This document shows positions 44,955 to 56,316 of a DNA stretch of 64,000 bases, in pieces (within the stretch, counting starts at the first letter, position 1; each line of letters opens with the position of its first letter). Source of the DNA: Collinsella sp. AM34-10 (lineage in GTDB: Bacteria; Actinomycetota; Coriobacteriia; Coriobacteriales; Coriobacteriaceae); NCBI RefSeq assembly GCF_003469185.1, contig NZ_QSIL01000002.1, positions 692 through 64,691 of the forward strand, in the 5' to 3' direction. Under the pieces are notes generated by a model. It had not been told where the DNA came from and ran no database searches. It worked only from the letters and a program-made list of their open reading frames with translations. Made by a program: the position numbers and the translations under genes.

Positions 44955-45455
44955 ATGGTTCGTGTCGACATAGAGACCATCGTCATGGCCGCCGGTCCCG
45001 TGCCATCGCTTATCGTGCTTCGTGAGCGCAGCAGCAAATCGGACTCGCCCGCGCCGCTGCGTTCCCTTTCCATTCAGACTGGTTCGTTTGAAGCTGCTGC
45101 CATCAGCCGCGGCATCGATAGCGGCCGCGCCGAGCGCCCGATTACCCATGACCTGCTGCTCGATACCGTTGACGCCCTGGGTGCCAAACTCGAGCGCATC
45201 GAGATCGTTCGCGCCGAGCCGCCGGTGTTCTACGCGACGATCGTCGTACTGGTCGATGGCGAGGAGCGCAAGATCGACGCCCGCCCCAGTGACGCCATTG
45301 CCCTTGCCGTGCGCAGCAATGCTCCCATGTTTGTGGAGGACGACATCATGAATCGCTTGGGCACTGTTTCTACCCACGCCGAGGATGTCGACGACGAGCA
45401 GGAGTTCGAGAAGTTCGACGAGTTCGTCCATACGCTCTCCCCCGATGACTTCTAA
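44955..45455 (+). CDS. Bifunctional nuclease family protein (DUF151)
   Basis: 166 residues. The conserved BFN core is present: PITHDLLLDTVDALGAKLERIEI, FYATIVVLVDGEERKIDARPSDAIALAVR (read in pieces). Plant and bacterial members degrade DNA and RNA without strict specificity; in actinobacteria a stand-alone copy is common and its role is unclear. The ATG at 44955 follows GGAGGTGTTCC; a longer frame to 44925 has no ribosome site. Confidence 0.9.
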   Translation: MVRVDIETIVMAAGPVPSLIVLRERSSKSDSPAPLRSLSIQTGSFEAAAISRGIDSGRAERPITHDLLLDTVDALGAKLERIEIVRAEPPVFYATIVVLVDGEERKIDARPSDAIALAVRSNAPMFVEDDIMNRLGTVSTHAEDVDDEQEFEKFDEFVHTLSPDDF

Positions 45456-45488
45456 ATGCGGGGCGGCAGAGTTGCGGAGTGTTCGCTG

Positions 45489-45845
45489 ATGGCCGGCGGT
45501 ATGTCGGCTGAGGCGGCGGCCATTGCGCGCGAGGCCCAGATGCGCTCGGAGGCTTCTGAGGCGGCACGCATTGCCTATGTGACGCAGGCCCGCACGCTTC
45601 GCGAGCGCCGCGGCTCGTTTATCAAGATGGTTGTCGTCTCCGCCCTTGTCGCGGCTATCTGCTCGCGCCTTCGTGGTACAGTTGGTGCGCTTGGGTTTTC
45701 GATCTCTACGGGCCTCGTGATCTGGGGTGTGGTCGATGCGGTAATGCTGACCAACCAGATCAAGGTACTCGACAAGCGCGCGATGGATATGATGCGCGCC
45801 CGCGACGCTGCCGCCAAGATTGCTGCCGAGGCACAAGAACTGTAA
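45489..45845 (+). CDS. Small membrane protein, unknown function
   Basis: 118 residues: an N-terminal amphipathic Ala/Arg/Glu helix, two transmembrane segments (around 48-66 and 72-92), then an Ala/Arg/Asp-rich helix (DKRAMDMMRARDAAAKIAAEAQEL, read in pieces). No family recognised. An ATG at 45456 abutting the previous stop is in frame, but GGAG is better placed for the start at 45489. Probably co-transcribed with its neighbours. Confidence 0.65.
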   Translation: MAGGMSAEAAAIAREAQMRSEASEAARIAYVTQARTLRERRGSFIKMVVVSALVAAICSRLRGTVGALGFSISTGLVIWGVVDAVMLTNQIKVLDKRAMDMMRARDAAAKIAAEAQEL

Positions 45846-45875
45846 CGACGCCGGACTCGATGGGAAGGTCTAAAG

Positions 45876-46325
45876 ATGGCACAGGATATGCAGGACGCCG
45901 CTAACGTCTCCGCCGAGCTCGACGCCATGGTGTGTGACCTGATTGGTGCGTTCTTGGACGACCTGGCCGCGGGCGAGAACCCGGGCGTGGTTGTGGCAAT
46001 TGAGGACGCCGCTTCCAACCGTTATCTGGCCGCACTCGACGAAGATGGCGAAGAGGCGTGCCTCGAGGCGGCCACCAACTTTATCTCCGAGCATAAGATG
46101 GGTCTTAAGGACGAGGGTCTGGGCCGTATCGCCCGCTATGCCATTGGCTATACCGGCTGCGTCGAGATTGACGGAGGCTACCACGACGCTCTGCTCGTGA
46201 GCTTCTTTGAGACTACGCTCGAGAGCGGTTTTTCGGCATATGTGCTGTATGAGGGCATGGGCGCCGGCGATGGTTTTATGTGGAGCGACCCTGAACCTGC
46301 AGGTGAGGAAACCCCTCTCATCTAA
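45876..46325 (+). CDS. Conserved acidic cytoplasmic protein, unknown function
   Basis: 149 residues, acidic, no membrane segment or signal. Contains GVVVAIEDAASNRYLAAL and GFSAYVLYEGMGAGDGFMWSDPEP, suggesting a compact alpha-beta domain. GGAAGG lies seven bases before the ATG. I do not recognise a family. It lies between a small membrane gene and typA. Confidence 0.7.
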   Translation: MAQDMQDAANVSAELDAMVCDLIGAFLDDLAAGENPGVVVAIEDAASNRYLAALDEDGEEACLEAATNFISEHKMGLKDEGLGRIARYAIGYTGCVEIDGGYHDALLVSFFETTLESGFSAYVLYEGMGAGDGFMWSDPEPAGEETPLI

Positions 46326-46442
46326 AATCGCTAAAATAAACGAGTTTTCGGTAAAAGGCTCAATATTCCCGCTGAGCGTTGTATCGCTGGGCGGGCCGCA
46401 TACGCGTGCCGTTTGTATATGGATAGAAGATAGGGGAACTAC

Positions 46443-48281
<1,839 letters not shown>

Positions 48282-48308
48282 GCGCTGGGGCTTATAACTG
48301 CCAATAAG

Positions 48309-48344
48309 AAAGGGCGTCGACCGCAATGGTCGGCGCCCTTTTTG
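48309..48344 (+). terminator. typA terminator
   Basis: AAGGGCGTCGACC pairs with GGTCGGCGCCCTT (one mismatch) around GCAAT, followed by five T; it separates typA from the convergent membrane gene. Confidence 0.88.
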
Positions 48345-48410
48345 GTGCAATGGGATCAGGTTGCTTTGCGCCACCACAAAGGTGCCTGGCCCTTTTGTGG
48401 TGGTTGGCGG

Positions 48411-49559
48411 CTAGGCGGTGGGGAGTCCTGGCGTGTTGGCTGCCTGCTGCGGCTTGAGGTGGGCGTTGCGCCAGATGATTTGGATGATGTAGCCGAGCAT
48501 AAAGACAAAGGCTACGCCGCTGATGAAGTCGCCTACGAGGGGGATTGCCGTAAGCGCGCCCGCGGCGATGCCGCCCACGGCCGCCATGGCGTAACGGTTC
48601 TGGCTGTGTCCGACCATGCGGGCGATTGCGCACCCCGCAAAGGCACTCGACACCAATGCGATGCCGATAACGCCGCACAAGAGGGTTCCGGCAAGCGACA
48701 GGCCAGCGATAGAGATAATCAGCAGTAGGACGGCGGGGACGACAGCAATCGTACCCAGAAGACCGCTCACCCACAGGGGCGTGGGGCGCTGGTGGAGCAT
48801 GCCAGCGGCGCTGGCGGTTGCACGCGGAAAGACGAGCTCGAGCAGCAGGGCGACAAAGCAGGTCGAGAGCGCCGCGGCGACGATGCCGCCGATGATGTTG
48901 TTAGCGGTCGTGGCCGCGCTCTCGTTCTCGGTGCGGTCGATCTTGAGTGCGCCTACCTCGGCTCCTGCGGCACGCTCGGGGTCCTCGGAGACGTGCGCGT
49001 TCACGGTGCCGGTAATACGGGCATTCTTGCCCAAGACGAGCTTATCGGCCCAAACCTCGACATCGCCCTCGACGGTGCCGTCGATGGTCACCGTATCGCC
49101 TGCAAGCGCTGCCGACTTGGCGGAGCCTCGCAGGGCAACCGTCTCGCCCATCGCGTAAAAACAGTTGGCGGCGCTGTCGGAATTGAGCACAACGTGCTGA
49201 CCGGCCACCGTGACGCTGCCATTAACCGTGGTTTTGGCGATATCGATAGTGCGTGCCGCCAGACGGACGGCGCCGCCCACCGTGCAGTCGCGGATCGAGA
49301 GGGTATCGCCCGCGGCGATGATATCGCGGTCGATGGACGCATCGTCCAAGTTGAGAGCCTGGCCTGCCCAGTACAGGTCACCCTCGACGCCGGACGGATT
49401 GGCGTCATTGTCGGTCGCAAGTATGTTTCCTGCGGTGTCCGTGCCGGCGAACGACGCCGTGGGAAGTGCGGTGAGCGCCAGCACGATGAGCGCGAATAGG
49501 ATGGTGATGCGGCCCCACGCTTTATGGCGCTGGGTCGACGGGAATTGATTGCAGGGCAT
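48411..49559 (-). CDS. Exported bactofilin-like beta-helix protein with membrane tail
   Basis: 382 residues. A basic start and signal anchor (about 18-38, ending TASFAG), then a polymer-forming bactofilin-like beta-helix (about 60-200) built of short repeats such as IIAAGDTLSIRDCTVGGAV, TTVNGSVTVAGQHV, DTVTIDGTVEGDVEVWADKL. After that come four or so transmembrane helices (about 225-365). Bactofilins are normally cytoplasmic scaffolds; this fusion of an apparently exported beta-helix to a polytopic membrane domain suggests an envelope role. AGGA six bases before the ATG at 49559 decides the start over 49607. Confidence 0.82.
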   Translation of the reverse strand: MPCNQFPSTQRHKAWGRITILFALIVLALTALPTASFAGTDTAGNILATDNDANPSGVEGDLYWAGQALNLDDASIDRDIIAAGDTLSIRDCTVGGAVRLAARTIDIAKTTVNGSVTVAGQHVVLNSDSAANCFYAMGETVALRGSAKSAALAGDTVTIDGTVEGDVEVWADKLVLGKNARITGTVNAHVSEDPERAAGAEVGALKIDRTENESAATTANNIIGGIVAAALSTCFVALLLELVFPRATASAAGMLHQRPTPLWVSGLLGTIAVVPAVLLLIISIAGLSLAGTLLCGVIGIALVSSAFAGCAIARMVGHSQNRYAMAAVGGIAAGALTAIPLVGDFISGVAFVFMLGYIIQIIWRNAHLKPQQAANTPGLPTA

Positions 49560-49665
49560 AGTGAATCCTTCGTCAGATGCTCGACATGCACCTAACAGGG
49601 TACCCAACGCGTGGGCGCTCTAAAAGAACCTCTCGGTTGTATTTCGAAGGATGAGGCCGCGCAAT

Positions 49666-50355
49666 CTACTTTTTGCGGTGCAAAAAACGTGCGATGTCTT
49701 CCTCGGTGGGGCTTTTGATGTCGAAGCGCAGCGACAGCCAGCGCAGTCCCATGGTTATCGCAACGCATACGATTAACGCGGTGATGTTGCTGACGACGCC
49801 GCTCATGACAAGGCATACATAGCTTGCAGAGCCGGCAATGGCTGCGATGGCATAGAAGTTGGTGCGCTGGAAAATGCCCGGCACCACGCCCATAAAGCTG
49901 TCACGCAGCATGCCGCCGCCCACCGCGGTGAAAAAGCCCATCATGATGCACACCGCCGGCGCAAAGCCGTAGACCAGCGCCTTGTCTGCTCCAGTGGCGG
50001 CATAGATGCCGACCGAGATGATGTCGAGCAGGGGGATGAGTTTTTCGGGCTTGTCGACGATTGCCGGGAAAATGTAGATGATGGCTGCCGTGGCAATGGA
50101 AAGCGGGAGCGCCATCGGTTGGTTGAGGATGTAGACGTTGCCCACCTGCAGCGTCATATCGCGCAAAAGACCGCCGCCCAGGCCACAGACCACGGCGAGC
50201 GCGACGGCGCCCACCAGGTCGAGCTTGTGCTCGCGCGCAACCAGAACTCCTGAGATCGATGCCGCGACAACAGCGAACATCTCAAGCCAAAACGGAATAG
50301 CGACCATGGCATCCGAGGCATGTGAGGTAACGGTCATAGCGGCGACGATGGGCAA
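49666..50355 (-). CDS. TRIC-type cation channel family protein (UPF0126)
   Basis: 229 residues, seven hydrophobic helices in two repeats, each with the glycine-rich turn typical of the family (GLGGGLLRDM and AVGGGMLRDSF). Prokaryotic TRIC channels are trimeric potassium-permeable channels; physiological role in bacteria unknown. The tail is charged (TEEDIARFLHRKK). An imperfect operator-like palindrome lies about 120 bases upstream. Confidence 0.9.
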   Translation of the reverse strand: MPIVAAMTVTSHASDAMVAIPFWLEMFAVVAASISGVLVAREHKLDLVGAVALAVVCGLGGGLLRDMTLQVGNVYILNQPMALPLSIATAAIIYIFPAIVDKPEKLIPLLDIISVGIYAATGADKALVYGFAPAVCIMMGFFTAVGGGMLRDSFMGVVPGIFQRTNFYAIAAIAGSASYVCLVMSGVVSNITALIVCVAITMGLRWLSLRFDIKSPTEEDIARFLHRKK

Positions 50356-50475
50356 GATAGGGTCCTTCTGATTGCGGGTTTAGATAATGCCCGTACATAG
50401 TACATGGTTGACGGGTCTGGCGACCCTATTGCTCGGTAAACGGTCGGGACTGGATGCGGGCGTAGGGCCAAACAT

Positions 50476-50527
50476 GTACGTCAGCCTCCAAAGATGTCAA
50501 AAATGTCGGTTTTGGAGGGTGATGTAC
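50476..50527. promoter_or_regulatory. Inverted repeat upstream of the TRIC gene
   Basis: GTACGTCAGCCTCCAAA (50476-50492) and TTTGGAGGGTGATGTAC (50511-50527) pair at 15 of 17 positions. Could be a regulator site or a short structured RNA; no further evidence. Confidence 0.4.
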
Positions 50528-50576
50528 GCGTTTGAGATTTGGGGCTGGGATCGACCGCGATGGGGGCGTGGCTGAA

Positions 50577-50722
50577 TAGGAGGGATGTCCAAATTTTGAG
50601 CGAAGCTCAAAATTTATCCGGTCGGCTTACGCCGACCGCGCTGCGCTAAAAACGCGCCACAGGCGCGTTTTCTTTACGCTCCGCGCCCTGGCGGGTTCGA
50701 ATCCCTCCTCCTCCGCCGTATT
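50577..50722. repeat. tRNA-Ser-associated palindromic repeat element
   Basis: Starts with AGGAGGGAT, a piece of the tRNA-Ser 3' end. Three perfect hairpins follow: AAATTTTGAGC-GAA-GCTCAAAATTT, GGTCGGC-TTAC-GCCGACC and AAAACGCGCC-ACA-GGCGCGTTTT. Then come CTTTACGCTC, a GC-rich link and CCCTGGCGGGTTCGAATCCC. The right end (50695-50719) repeats 25 bases of the tRNA-Ser(CGA) 3' end in inverted orientation. Same plan as the elements by tRNA-Lys and tRNA-Gly. Confidence 0.75.
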
Positions 50723-50745
50723 TGCTTGTTAGGGACTCAAAACAA

Positions 50746-50773
50746 AAAAGCTCCCGTTGTTGGGAGCTTTTTC
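50746..50773 (-). terminator. Terminator of tRNA-Ser(CGA)
   Basis: AAAAAGCTCCC/GGGAGCTTTTT, perfect stem with a GTTGTT loop. Confidence 0.88.
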
Positions 50774-50781
50774 AACCAAAA

Positions 50782-50872
50782 TGGCGGAGGAGGAGGGATT
50801 CGAACCCTCGTGACCTTATACAGGCCAAACGGTTTTCGAGACCGCCGCATTCAACCACTCTGCCACCCCTCC
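50782..50872 (-). tRNA. tRNA-Ser (anticodon CGA)
   Basis: Minus-strand cloverleaf with long variable arm: acceptor GGAGGGG/CTCCTCC, anticodon loop CTCGAAA (CGA), T-arm GAGGGTTCGAATCCCTC, discriminator G, encoded CCA. 91 bases. Confidence 0.96.
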
Positions 50873-50887
50873 GCGTGGGGTAAAAAC

Positions 50888-50912
50888 AAAGCAGGCTCAA
50901 AGGCCTGCTTTG
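50888..50912 (-). terminator. Hairpin after tRNA-Ser(GGA)
   Basis: AAAGCAGGC/GCCTGCTTT stem; on the minus strand it is followed by GTTTTTA. Readthrough may feed tRNA-Ser(CGA), which lacks an obvious promoter of its own. Confidence 0.75.
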
Positions 50913-50920
50913 GAATTAAC

Positions 50921-51011
50921 TGGCGGAGAGTCAGGGATTTGAACCCTGGAGACGCTTTTGACGCCTACACGATTTCCAATCGTGCTCCTTCGGCCACTCG
51001 GACAACTCTCC
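50921..51011 (-). tRNA. tRNA-Ser (anticodon GGA)
   Basis: Minus-strand, 91 bases with long variable arm: acceptor GGAGAGT/ACTCTCC, anticodon loop TTGGAAA (GGA), T-arm CAGGGTTCAAATCCCTG, encoded CCA. Confidence 0.96.
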
Positions 51012-51027
51012 GTTAAATGCGAAAGTC

Positions 51028-51055
51028 AGTATACACGAGGAATCGCAAAGTGCAA
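51028..51055 (-). promoter_or_regulatory. Promoter of tRNA-Ser(GGA)
   Basis: Minus-strand -35 TTGCAC (51050-51055), 16-base spacer, -10 TATACT (51028-51033). Confidence 0.6.
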
Positions 51056-51515
51056 ACAGAAAAGTTGGCATTTTTTAAAGCGCTTGACCGCGCTTGGCGT
51101 TGCAGTGGGGTTTGAGGTACCAAAAAACGCCTTCCGACCAGCGTGGTTGATTAACTCAATTGTTCAAAAGGGGTATTCATAAGTGACTCGGCAATGAATT
51201 TAAAAATCTTTGGGTGGTGCTGTGAGCCACTGGTATGTATTTTGCGACCACAACCATGCGCCCGCTGACCTGCGACTTAACCCAGTTTGTCCCCGTGGCA
51301 CCGTATCTTGTCCACAAATCCGTCAAGTTCTTGGTCGGCATTTGGTTAGAACGCGCATGAAGTGCTGTGTAAGCATGGGCATATGTGGAGGTCATGAGGT
51401 TGTAGCTGCATATTCTTGCAGCCTAGGAGGTTGAAAGATATTATTACCAAGTCTTTTCCTGCTTCAGGCGCACCTTCACGACCTGAAGCCACATTTGCCC
51501 AGAGGAGGTGACAAT
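51056..51515. other. Leader region of the rpsF operon
   Basis: No credible gene. A hairpin GCTTCAGG (51461-51468)/CCTGAAGC (51482-51489) with a 13-base loop lies just before the rpsF ribosome site. Leaders of rpsF operons often carry an S6:S18 autoregulatory RNA, but the CCG bulge typical of that motif is not evident here, so this is only a candidate. The promoter is presumably in the AT-rich part near 51150-51180. Confidence 0.4.
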
Positions 51516-51809
51516 ATGAAGGCTTATGAACTGCTGTTCTTTGTTGACCCGTCGCTCGACCCCGAGACTCGTCTCGCTGTTATGAAGCGTATCGATACCA
51601 CGATCGCTGAGGGCGCTGGCAAGGTCGACTCCGTTGACGAGTGGGGCAAGCGCAAGCTCGCCTACGAGATCAACGACCTCACCGATGGTGACTACACCCT
51701 CATCAACTTCCACGCAGATCCTACCCAGATCGCCGAGCTTGATCGCGTCCTGCGCATCACCGACGCTGTGGTCCGCCACATGATCGTCCGTCGCGACGAC
51801 CAGGAGTAA
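51516..51809 (+). CDS. rpsF: 30S ribosomal protein S6
   Basis: 97 residues: MKAYELLFFVDPSLDPETR, DEWGKRKLAYEINDLTDGDY (read in pieces) and VRHMIVRRDD. GAGGAGG seven bases before the ATG. First gene of rpsF-ssb-rpsR-rplI. Confidence 0.97.
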   Translation: MKAYELLFFVDPSLDPETRLAVMKRIDTTIAEGAGKVDSVDEWGKRKLAYEINDLTDGDYTLINFHADPTQIAELDRVLRITDAVVRHMIVRRDDQE

Positions 51810-51857
51810 GACTGTCGTTTTGGACTGGGCTTGTGCCCCAAGAGGAAGTAGTGAGTT

Positions 51858-52310
51858 ATGAGCATCAATCGAGTGAACATCACCGGTAACCTCACCCGCG
51901 ATCCCGAGCTGCGCGCCACCGCCGGCGGAACCCAGGTTCTGTCCTTTGGCGTCGCCGTGAACGATCGCCGCCGCAACGCCCAGACTGGCGAGTGGGAGGA
52001 CTATCCCAACTTTGTTGACTGCACTATGTTCGGCACCCGCGCCGAGGCCGTGAGCCGTTTCCTGGCAAAGGGAAACAAGGTCGCGATCGAGGGCAAGCTG
52101 CGCTACAGCTCTTGGGAGCGCGACGGTCAGCGCAGGAGCAAGCTTGAGGTCATCGTCGATGAGATCGAGTTTATGAGCTCCCGTGGTAGCCAGGGTGGCT
52201 ACGATCAGGGCGGTTACGCCCCCGCAGCTCCCGCGCCCGCAGCACGTCCTGCCGCACCGGTGGCTACGCCGCCCGCGGTCGACGTCTACGATGAGGACAT
52301 CCCGTTCTAA
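51858..52310 (+). CDS. ssb: Single-stranded DNA-binding protein
   Basis: 150 residues. OB fold (1-110) with SINRVNITGNLTRDPELR, VNDRRRNAQTGEWEDYPNF and KVAIEGKLRYSSWERDGQ; a Gly/Ala/Pro-rich linker; acidic tip DVYDEDIPF that recruits partner proteins. Lies in the usual place between rpsF and rpsR. Confidence 0.97.
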   Translation: MSINRVNITGNLTRDPELRATAGGTQVLSFGVAVNDRRRNAQTGEWEDYPNFVDCTMFGTRAEAVSRFLAKGNKVAIEGKLRYSSWERDGQRRSKLEVIVDEIEFMSSRGSQGGYDQGGYAPAAPAPAARPAAPVATPPAVDVYDEDIPF

Positions 52311-52382
52311 GGGTTGTTCACCTATTTTTGAGTGAGAGGCGGCTTCGACTCGCCGAAGTTGCCAAATGAAAGGTATTTTGAC

Positions 52383-52649
52383 ATGGCTAATGATTATTCT
52401 GCACGTCAGCCGCGTCGTAAGTACTGCCAGTTCTGCAAGGAGAACACTGAGTTCATCGACTATAAGGACACTCAGCTTCTCCGTAAGTACATGACCGACC
52501 GTGGCAAGATCAAGCCCCGTCGCGTCACTGGCGCTTGCACGCAGCATCAGCATGACATCGCCAACGCCATCAAGCGCGCCCGCGAGATGGCTCTCCTGCC
52601 GTACACCGTCCCCGTGGTTTCCTCTCGTGGCAACCGCGACCGCGGCTAA
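52383..52649 (+). CDS. rpsR: 30S ribosomal protein S18
   Basis: 88 residues. [20 protein letters not shown], then [29 protein letters not shown] (read in pieces). It keeps a Cys pair (CQFC) and a further Cys/His set (ACTQHQH), the zinc-binding (C+) form of S18. Confidence 0.97.
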   Translation: MANDYSARQPRRKYCQFCKENTEFIDYKDTQLLRKYMTDRGKIKPRRVTGACTQHQHDIANAIKRAREMALLPYTVPVVSSRGNRDRG

Positions 52650-52664
52650 GAAGGGAGACGCATC

Positions 52665-53204
52665 ATGAAGGTTATTCTTCTCGATGAGATCAAGGGCAAG
52701 GGCGGCGAGGGTGACGTCGTAGAGGTCGCTCAGGGTTACGCTGAGAACTTCCTGTTCCCCAAGAAGCTCGCTGTTGCCGCCACCAAGGGCAACCTCAAGC
52801 AGCTTGACGAGCGTCGCAACAACATCGCCAAGCGCGAGGCCGTCCGTCTGGCTACCGCCAACGAGACCAAGGCTGCCTTCGAGGGCAAGCAGGTCACCGT
52901 TGACGTCAAGGTTGGCGACGAGGGCATCCTCTTTGGCTCCGTTACCGCCGCTATGATCGCTGACGCCATCAAGGATCAGCTCGGTATGGACATCGACCGC
53001 AAGCGCGTCGAGCTCGGTAAGCCCATCAAGGTTGCCGGTGCCCACACCGTCGCTATCTCGCTGTACCGCGAGATCAAGGCCGAGGTTGTCGTTCTCGTCG
53101 GCGTTACCGCCGAGGAGCTCGCTGCCGAGGCTGAGGTTGAGGAGACCGCTGAGGTCGCCGAGACCGAGACCGCCGAGGTCGAGACCGAGGCTGCTGCCGA
53201 GTAG
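52665..53204 (+). CDS. rplI: 50S ribosomal protein L9
   Basis: 179 residues. N-terminal domain MKVILLDEIKGKGGEGDVVEV and GYAENFLFPKKLAV; normal C-terminal domain to about residue 148. A tail of about 30 residues of Glu/Ala/Val/Thr repeats (EETAEVAETETAEVETEAAAE in part) is an addition to the usual about 150-residue protein. Last gene of the operon. Confidence 0.96.
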   Translation: MKVILLDEIKGKGGEGDVVEVAQGYAENFLFPKKLAVAATKGNLKQLDERRNNIAKREAVRLATANETKAAFEGKQVTVDVKVGDEGILFGSVTAAMIADAIKDQLGMDIDRKRVELGKPIKVAGAHTVAISLYREIKAEVVVLVGVTAEELAAEAEVEETAEVAETETAEVETEAAAE

Positions 53205-53235
53205 CATTTGCTGCAACGCAACAATCTTGTTCTAA

Positions 53236-53277
53236 GAAGGGCGCTCTGGGAGACCAGGGCGTCCTTTTATTTTTTGC
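53236..53277 (+). terminator. Terminator of the rpsF operon
   Basis: AAGGGCGCTCTGG pairs with CCAGGGCGTCCTT (two mismatches) around GAGA, then TTATTTTTT. Confidence 0.85.
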
Positions 53278-53309
53278 GCTGGGTGAGTGTCGTGGCAGTC
53301 ATTGAGATG

Positions 53310-53384
53310 CGGTCCCGTGTATGGGACCGTTCATCCGTTTGGTTCGGTGATGATTGCCAAGGCGCGGCTCGATTTATAGCCGCG
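53310..53384. other. Two small hairpins upstream of dnaB
   Basis: CGGTCCC-GTGTAT-GGGACCG (53310-53329) and CGCGGCT-CGATTTAT-AGCCGCG (53363-53384), both perfect 7-bp stems in the 5' region of dnaB. Function unknown; possibly leader structure. Confidence 0.4.
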
Positions 53385-53428
53385 GCTGATACTATGGATG
53401 CTCGCAAGCGATATGAATGAGGATGCTC

Positions 53429-54820
53429 ATGGCATATGACGATAGGGAGACGGGGCTGACGGTCGAGGACCGTGGTTCCAAGCTGGGTCTCCCCCAAAAC
53501 CAAGATGCAGAGGCCAACGTACTGGCTGCTATGCTGCTATCGCCTGAGGTGGTCGAAGAGGCCCAGGTCGAGCTGCAGCCCGATGACTTCTACCGGCCTA
53601 TTCATAAGACCATCTATACCGCGATGGTCGATATGTACAACAGCCGCATCCCCATCGACTCCATCTCGCTGATCGATTACCTGCGAAGCATCAACAAGCT
53701 CGATGCCGTGGGCGGCGAGGCATACATTTTGGAGCTGATGGGTCAGACCCTGTCGCTCGTTAACTGGCAGCACCATGCCGCCATCGTTCGTCGCGACTCG
53801 ATGCTGCGCGAGCTGATTGGCGCCACCAACGAGATCAACGCGCTGGCCTACAACGCCCCCACCGACACCAAAGAGGTCGTGGAGCTGGCCGAGAGCAAGC
53901 TGCTCAAGGTCACGGCGCGTGAGGTTAAGTCGAGCTACAAGACGCTGACCGAGTTTATGGTCGAGGCCTATAACGAGGCCGAGGAAGTGTGCAAGGCCGG
54001 CGGTCAGGCTGCAGGCGTGCCCACGGGCTTCCCGTCGCTCGACCGTATGCTCATGGGCTTCCGCGAGGGCCAGCTCATCATTATCGGCGCCCGTCCCGCC
54101 GTGGGTAAGACGTCGTTCGCCCTGAACTTGGCGCTCAATGCCGCCGCAGCGGGCTATACCGTCGGCTTCTTCTCGCTGGAGATGTCGGGCAAGGAAATTG
54201 CCCAGCGTCTGATTTGCGCCTATGCCATGATCTCGATCAGCGACTTCCGTACGGGCCGCATTAGTCCCGAGCAGTGGGCCAACATCAATGAGGCCACGCA
54301 GACGCTGTCCAAGCTCGATATTCTGATTGACGATACGCCCGGCACCACGGTGACCGAGATTCGCGCCAAGAGCCGCCGCATGCTCCATAACAAGGAGAAG
54401 GCCATCATCATCCTGGACTATTTGCAGCTGGTGAGTCCCCCGCCGGGACGTCGTTCCGAGAGCCGCACCGTCGAGGTCTCCGAGATGTCGCGTGGTCTGA
54501 AGATTATGGCCAAGGAGCTCAAGATTCCGCTGATCGCGTTGTCGCAGCTGTCGCGTCAGGTTGAATCCCGTACCGGCAAGCGCCCGCAGCTGTCCGACCT
54601 GCGTGAATCGGGCTCCATCGAGCAGGATGCCGATATCGTCATGTTCTTGGACCGATCCGCCGACGAGGCCGAGGCCTCGCGCGACGACCGACCCGACGAG
54701 GGCGTTACGCGTATCGTCGTGGCCAAGAACCGTTCGGGCCCGATTGGCGACGTCGACCTGATGTTCCTGCCGGCATCCACCAAGTTCTATGAGCTTGATG
54801 GGGCGCATACCGAGGAGTAG
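53429..54820 (+). CDS. dnaB: Replicative DNA helicase DnaB
   Basis: 463 residues. N-terminal domain (LPQNQDAEANVLAAMLLSPEVVEEA) and RecA-like domain with Walker A GARPAVGKTSFALN, Walker B AIIILDYLQLV and DLRESGSIEQDADIVMFL with arginine finger region. GAGG six bases before the ATG at 53429; earlier in-frame starts lack one. No intein. Confidence 0.97.
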   Translation: MAYDDRETGLTVEDRGSKLGLPQNQDAEANVLAAMLLSPEVVEEAQVELQPDDFYRPIHKTIYTAMVDMYNSRIPIDSISLIDYLRSINKLDAVGGEAYILELMGQTLSLVNWQHHAAIVRRDSMLRELIGATNEINALAYNAPTDTKEVVELAESKLLKVTAREVKSSYKTLTEFMVEAYNEAEEVCKAGGQAAGVPTGFPSLDRMLMGFREGQLIIIGARPAVGKTSFALNLALNAAAAGYTVGFFSLEMSGKEIAQRLICAYAMISISDFRTGRISPEQWANINEATQTLSKLDILIDDTPGTTVTEIRAKSRRMLHNKEKAIIILDYLQLVSPPPGRRSESRTVEVSEMSRGLKIMAKELKIPLIALSQLSRQVESRTGKRPQLSDLRESGSIEQDADIVMFLDRSADEAEASRDDRPDEGVTRIVVAKNRSGPIGDVDLMFLPASTKFYELDGAHTEE

Positions 54821-54902
54821 GACAGGCGCCCGTTGCACGGGTATACTGGGAATGTTTTGTGCTTCTGCGCACTTGCGGTGTGCGGACAGTCCATGAATGT
54901 GA

Positions 54903-56198
<1,296 letters not shown>

Positions 56199-56218
56199 TC
56201 GGCGTTATTTGGTTATTG

Positions 56219-56266
56219 CGATATACCCCTTTGCAGCCCAGATGGGCGGCCGAGGGGTATATTTGC
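56219..56266 (+). terminator. Hairpin between purA and purD
   Basis: GATATACCCC...GGGGTATATT outer stem with an inner GCCCA/TGGGC stem; followed by TTTGCTTG. Probably terminates purA transcription in part. Confidence 0.7.
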
Positions 56267-56316
56267 TTGTAAAGGGCCCGCGCGGAGCGGGCCGGTAATC
56301 CATAGAGGAGGCACCC

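Noticed and set aside
51177..51434. Small frames in the rpsF leader
   Set aside because: No ribosome sites, no recognisable product, and the region is expected to be promoter and leader.
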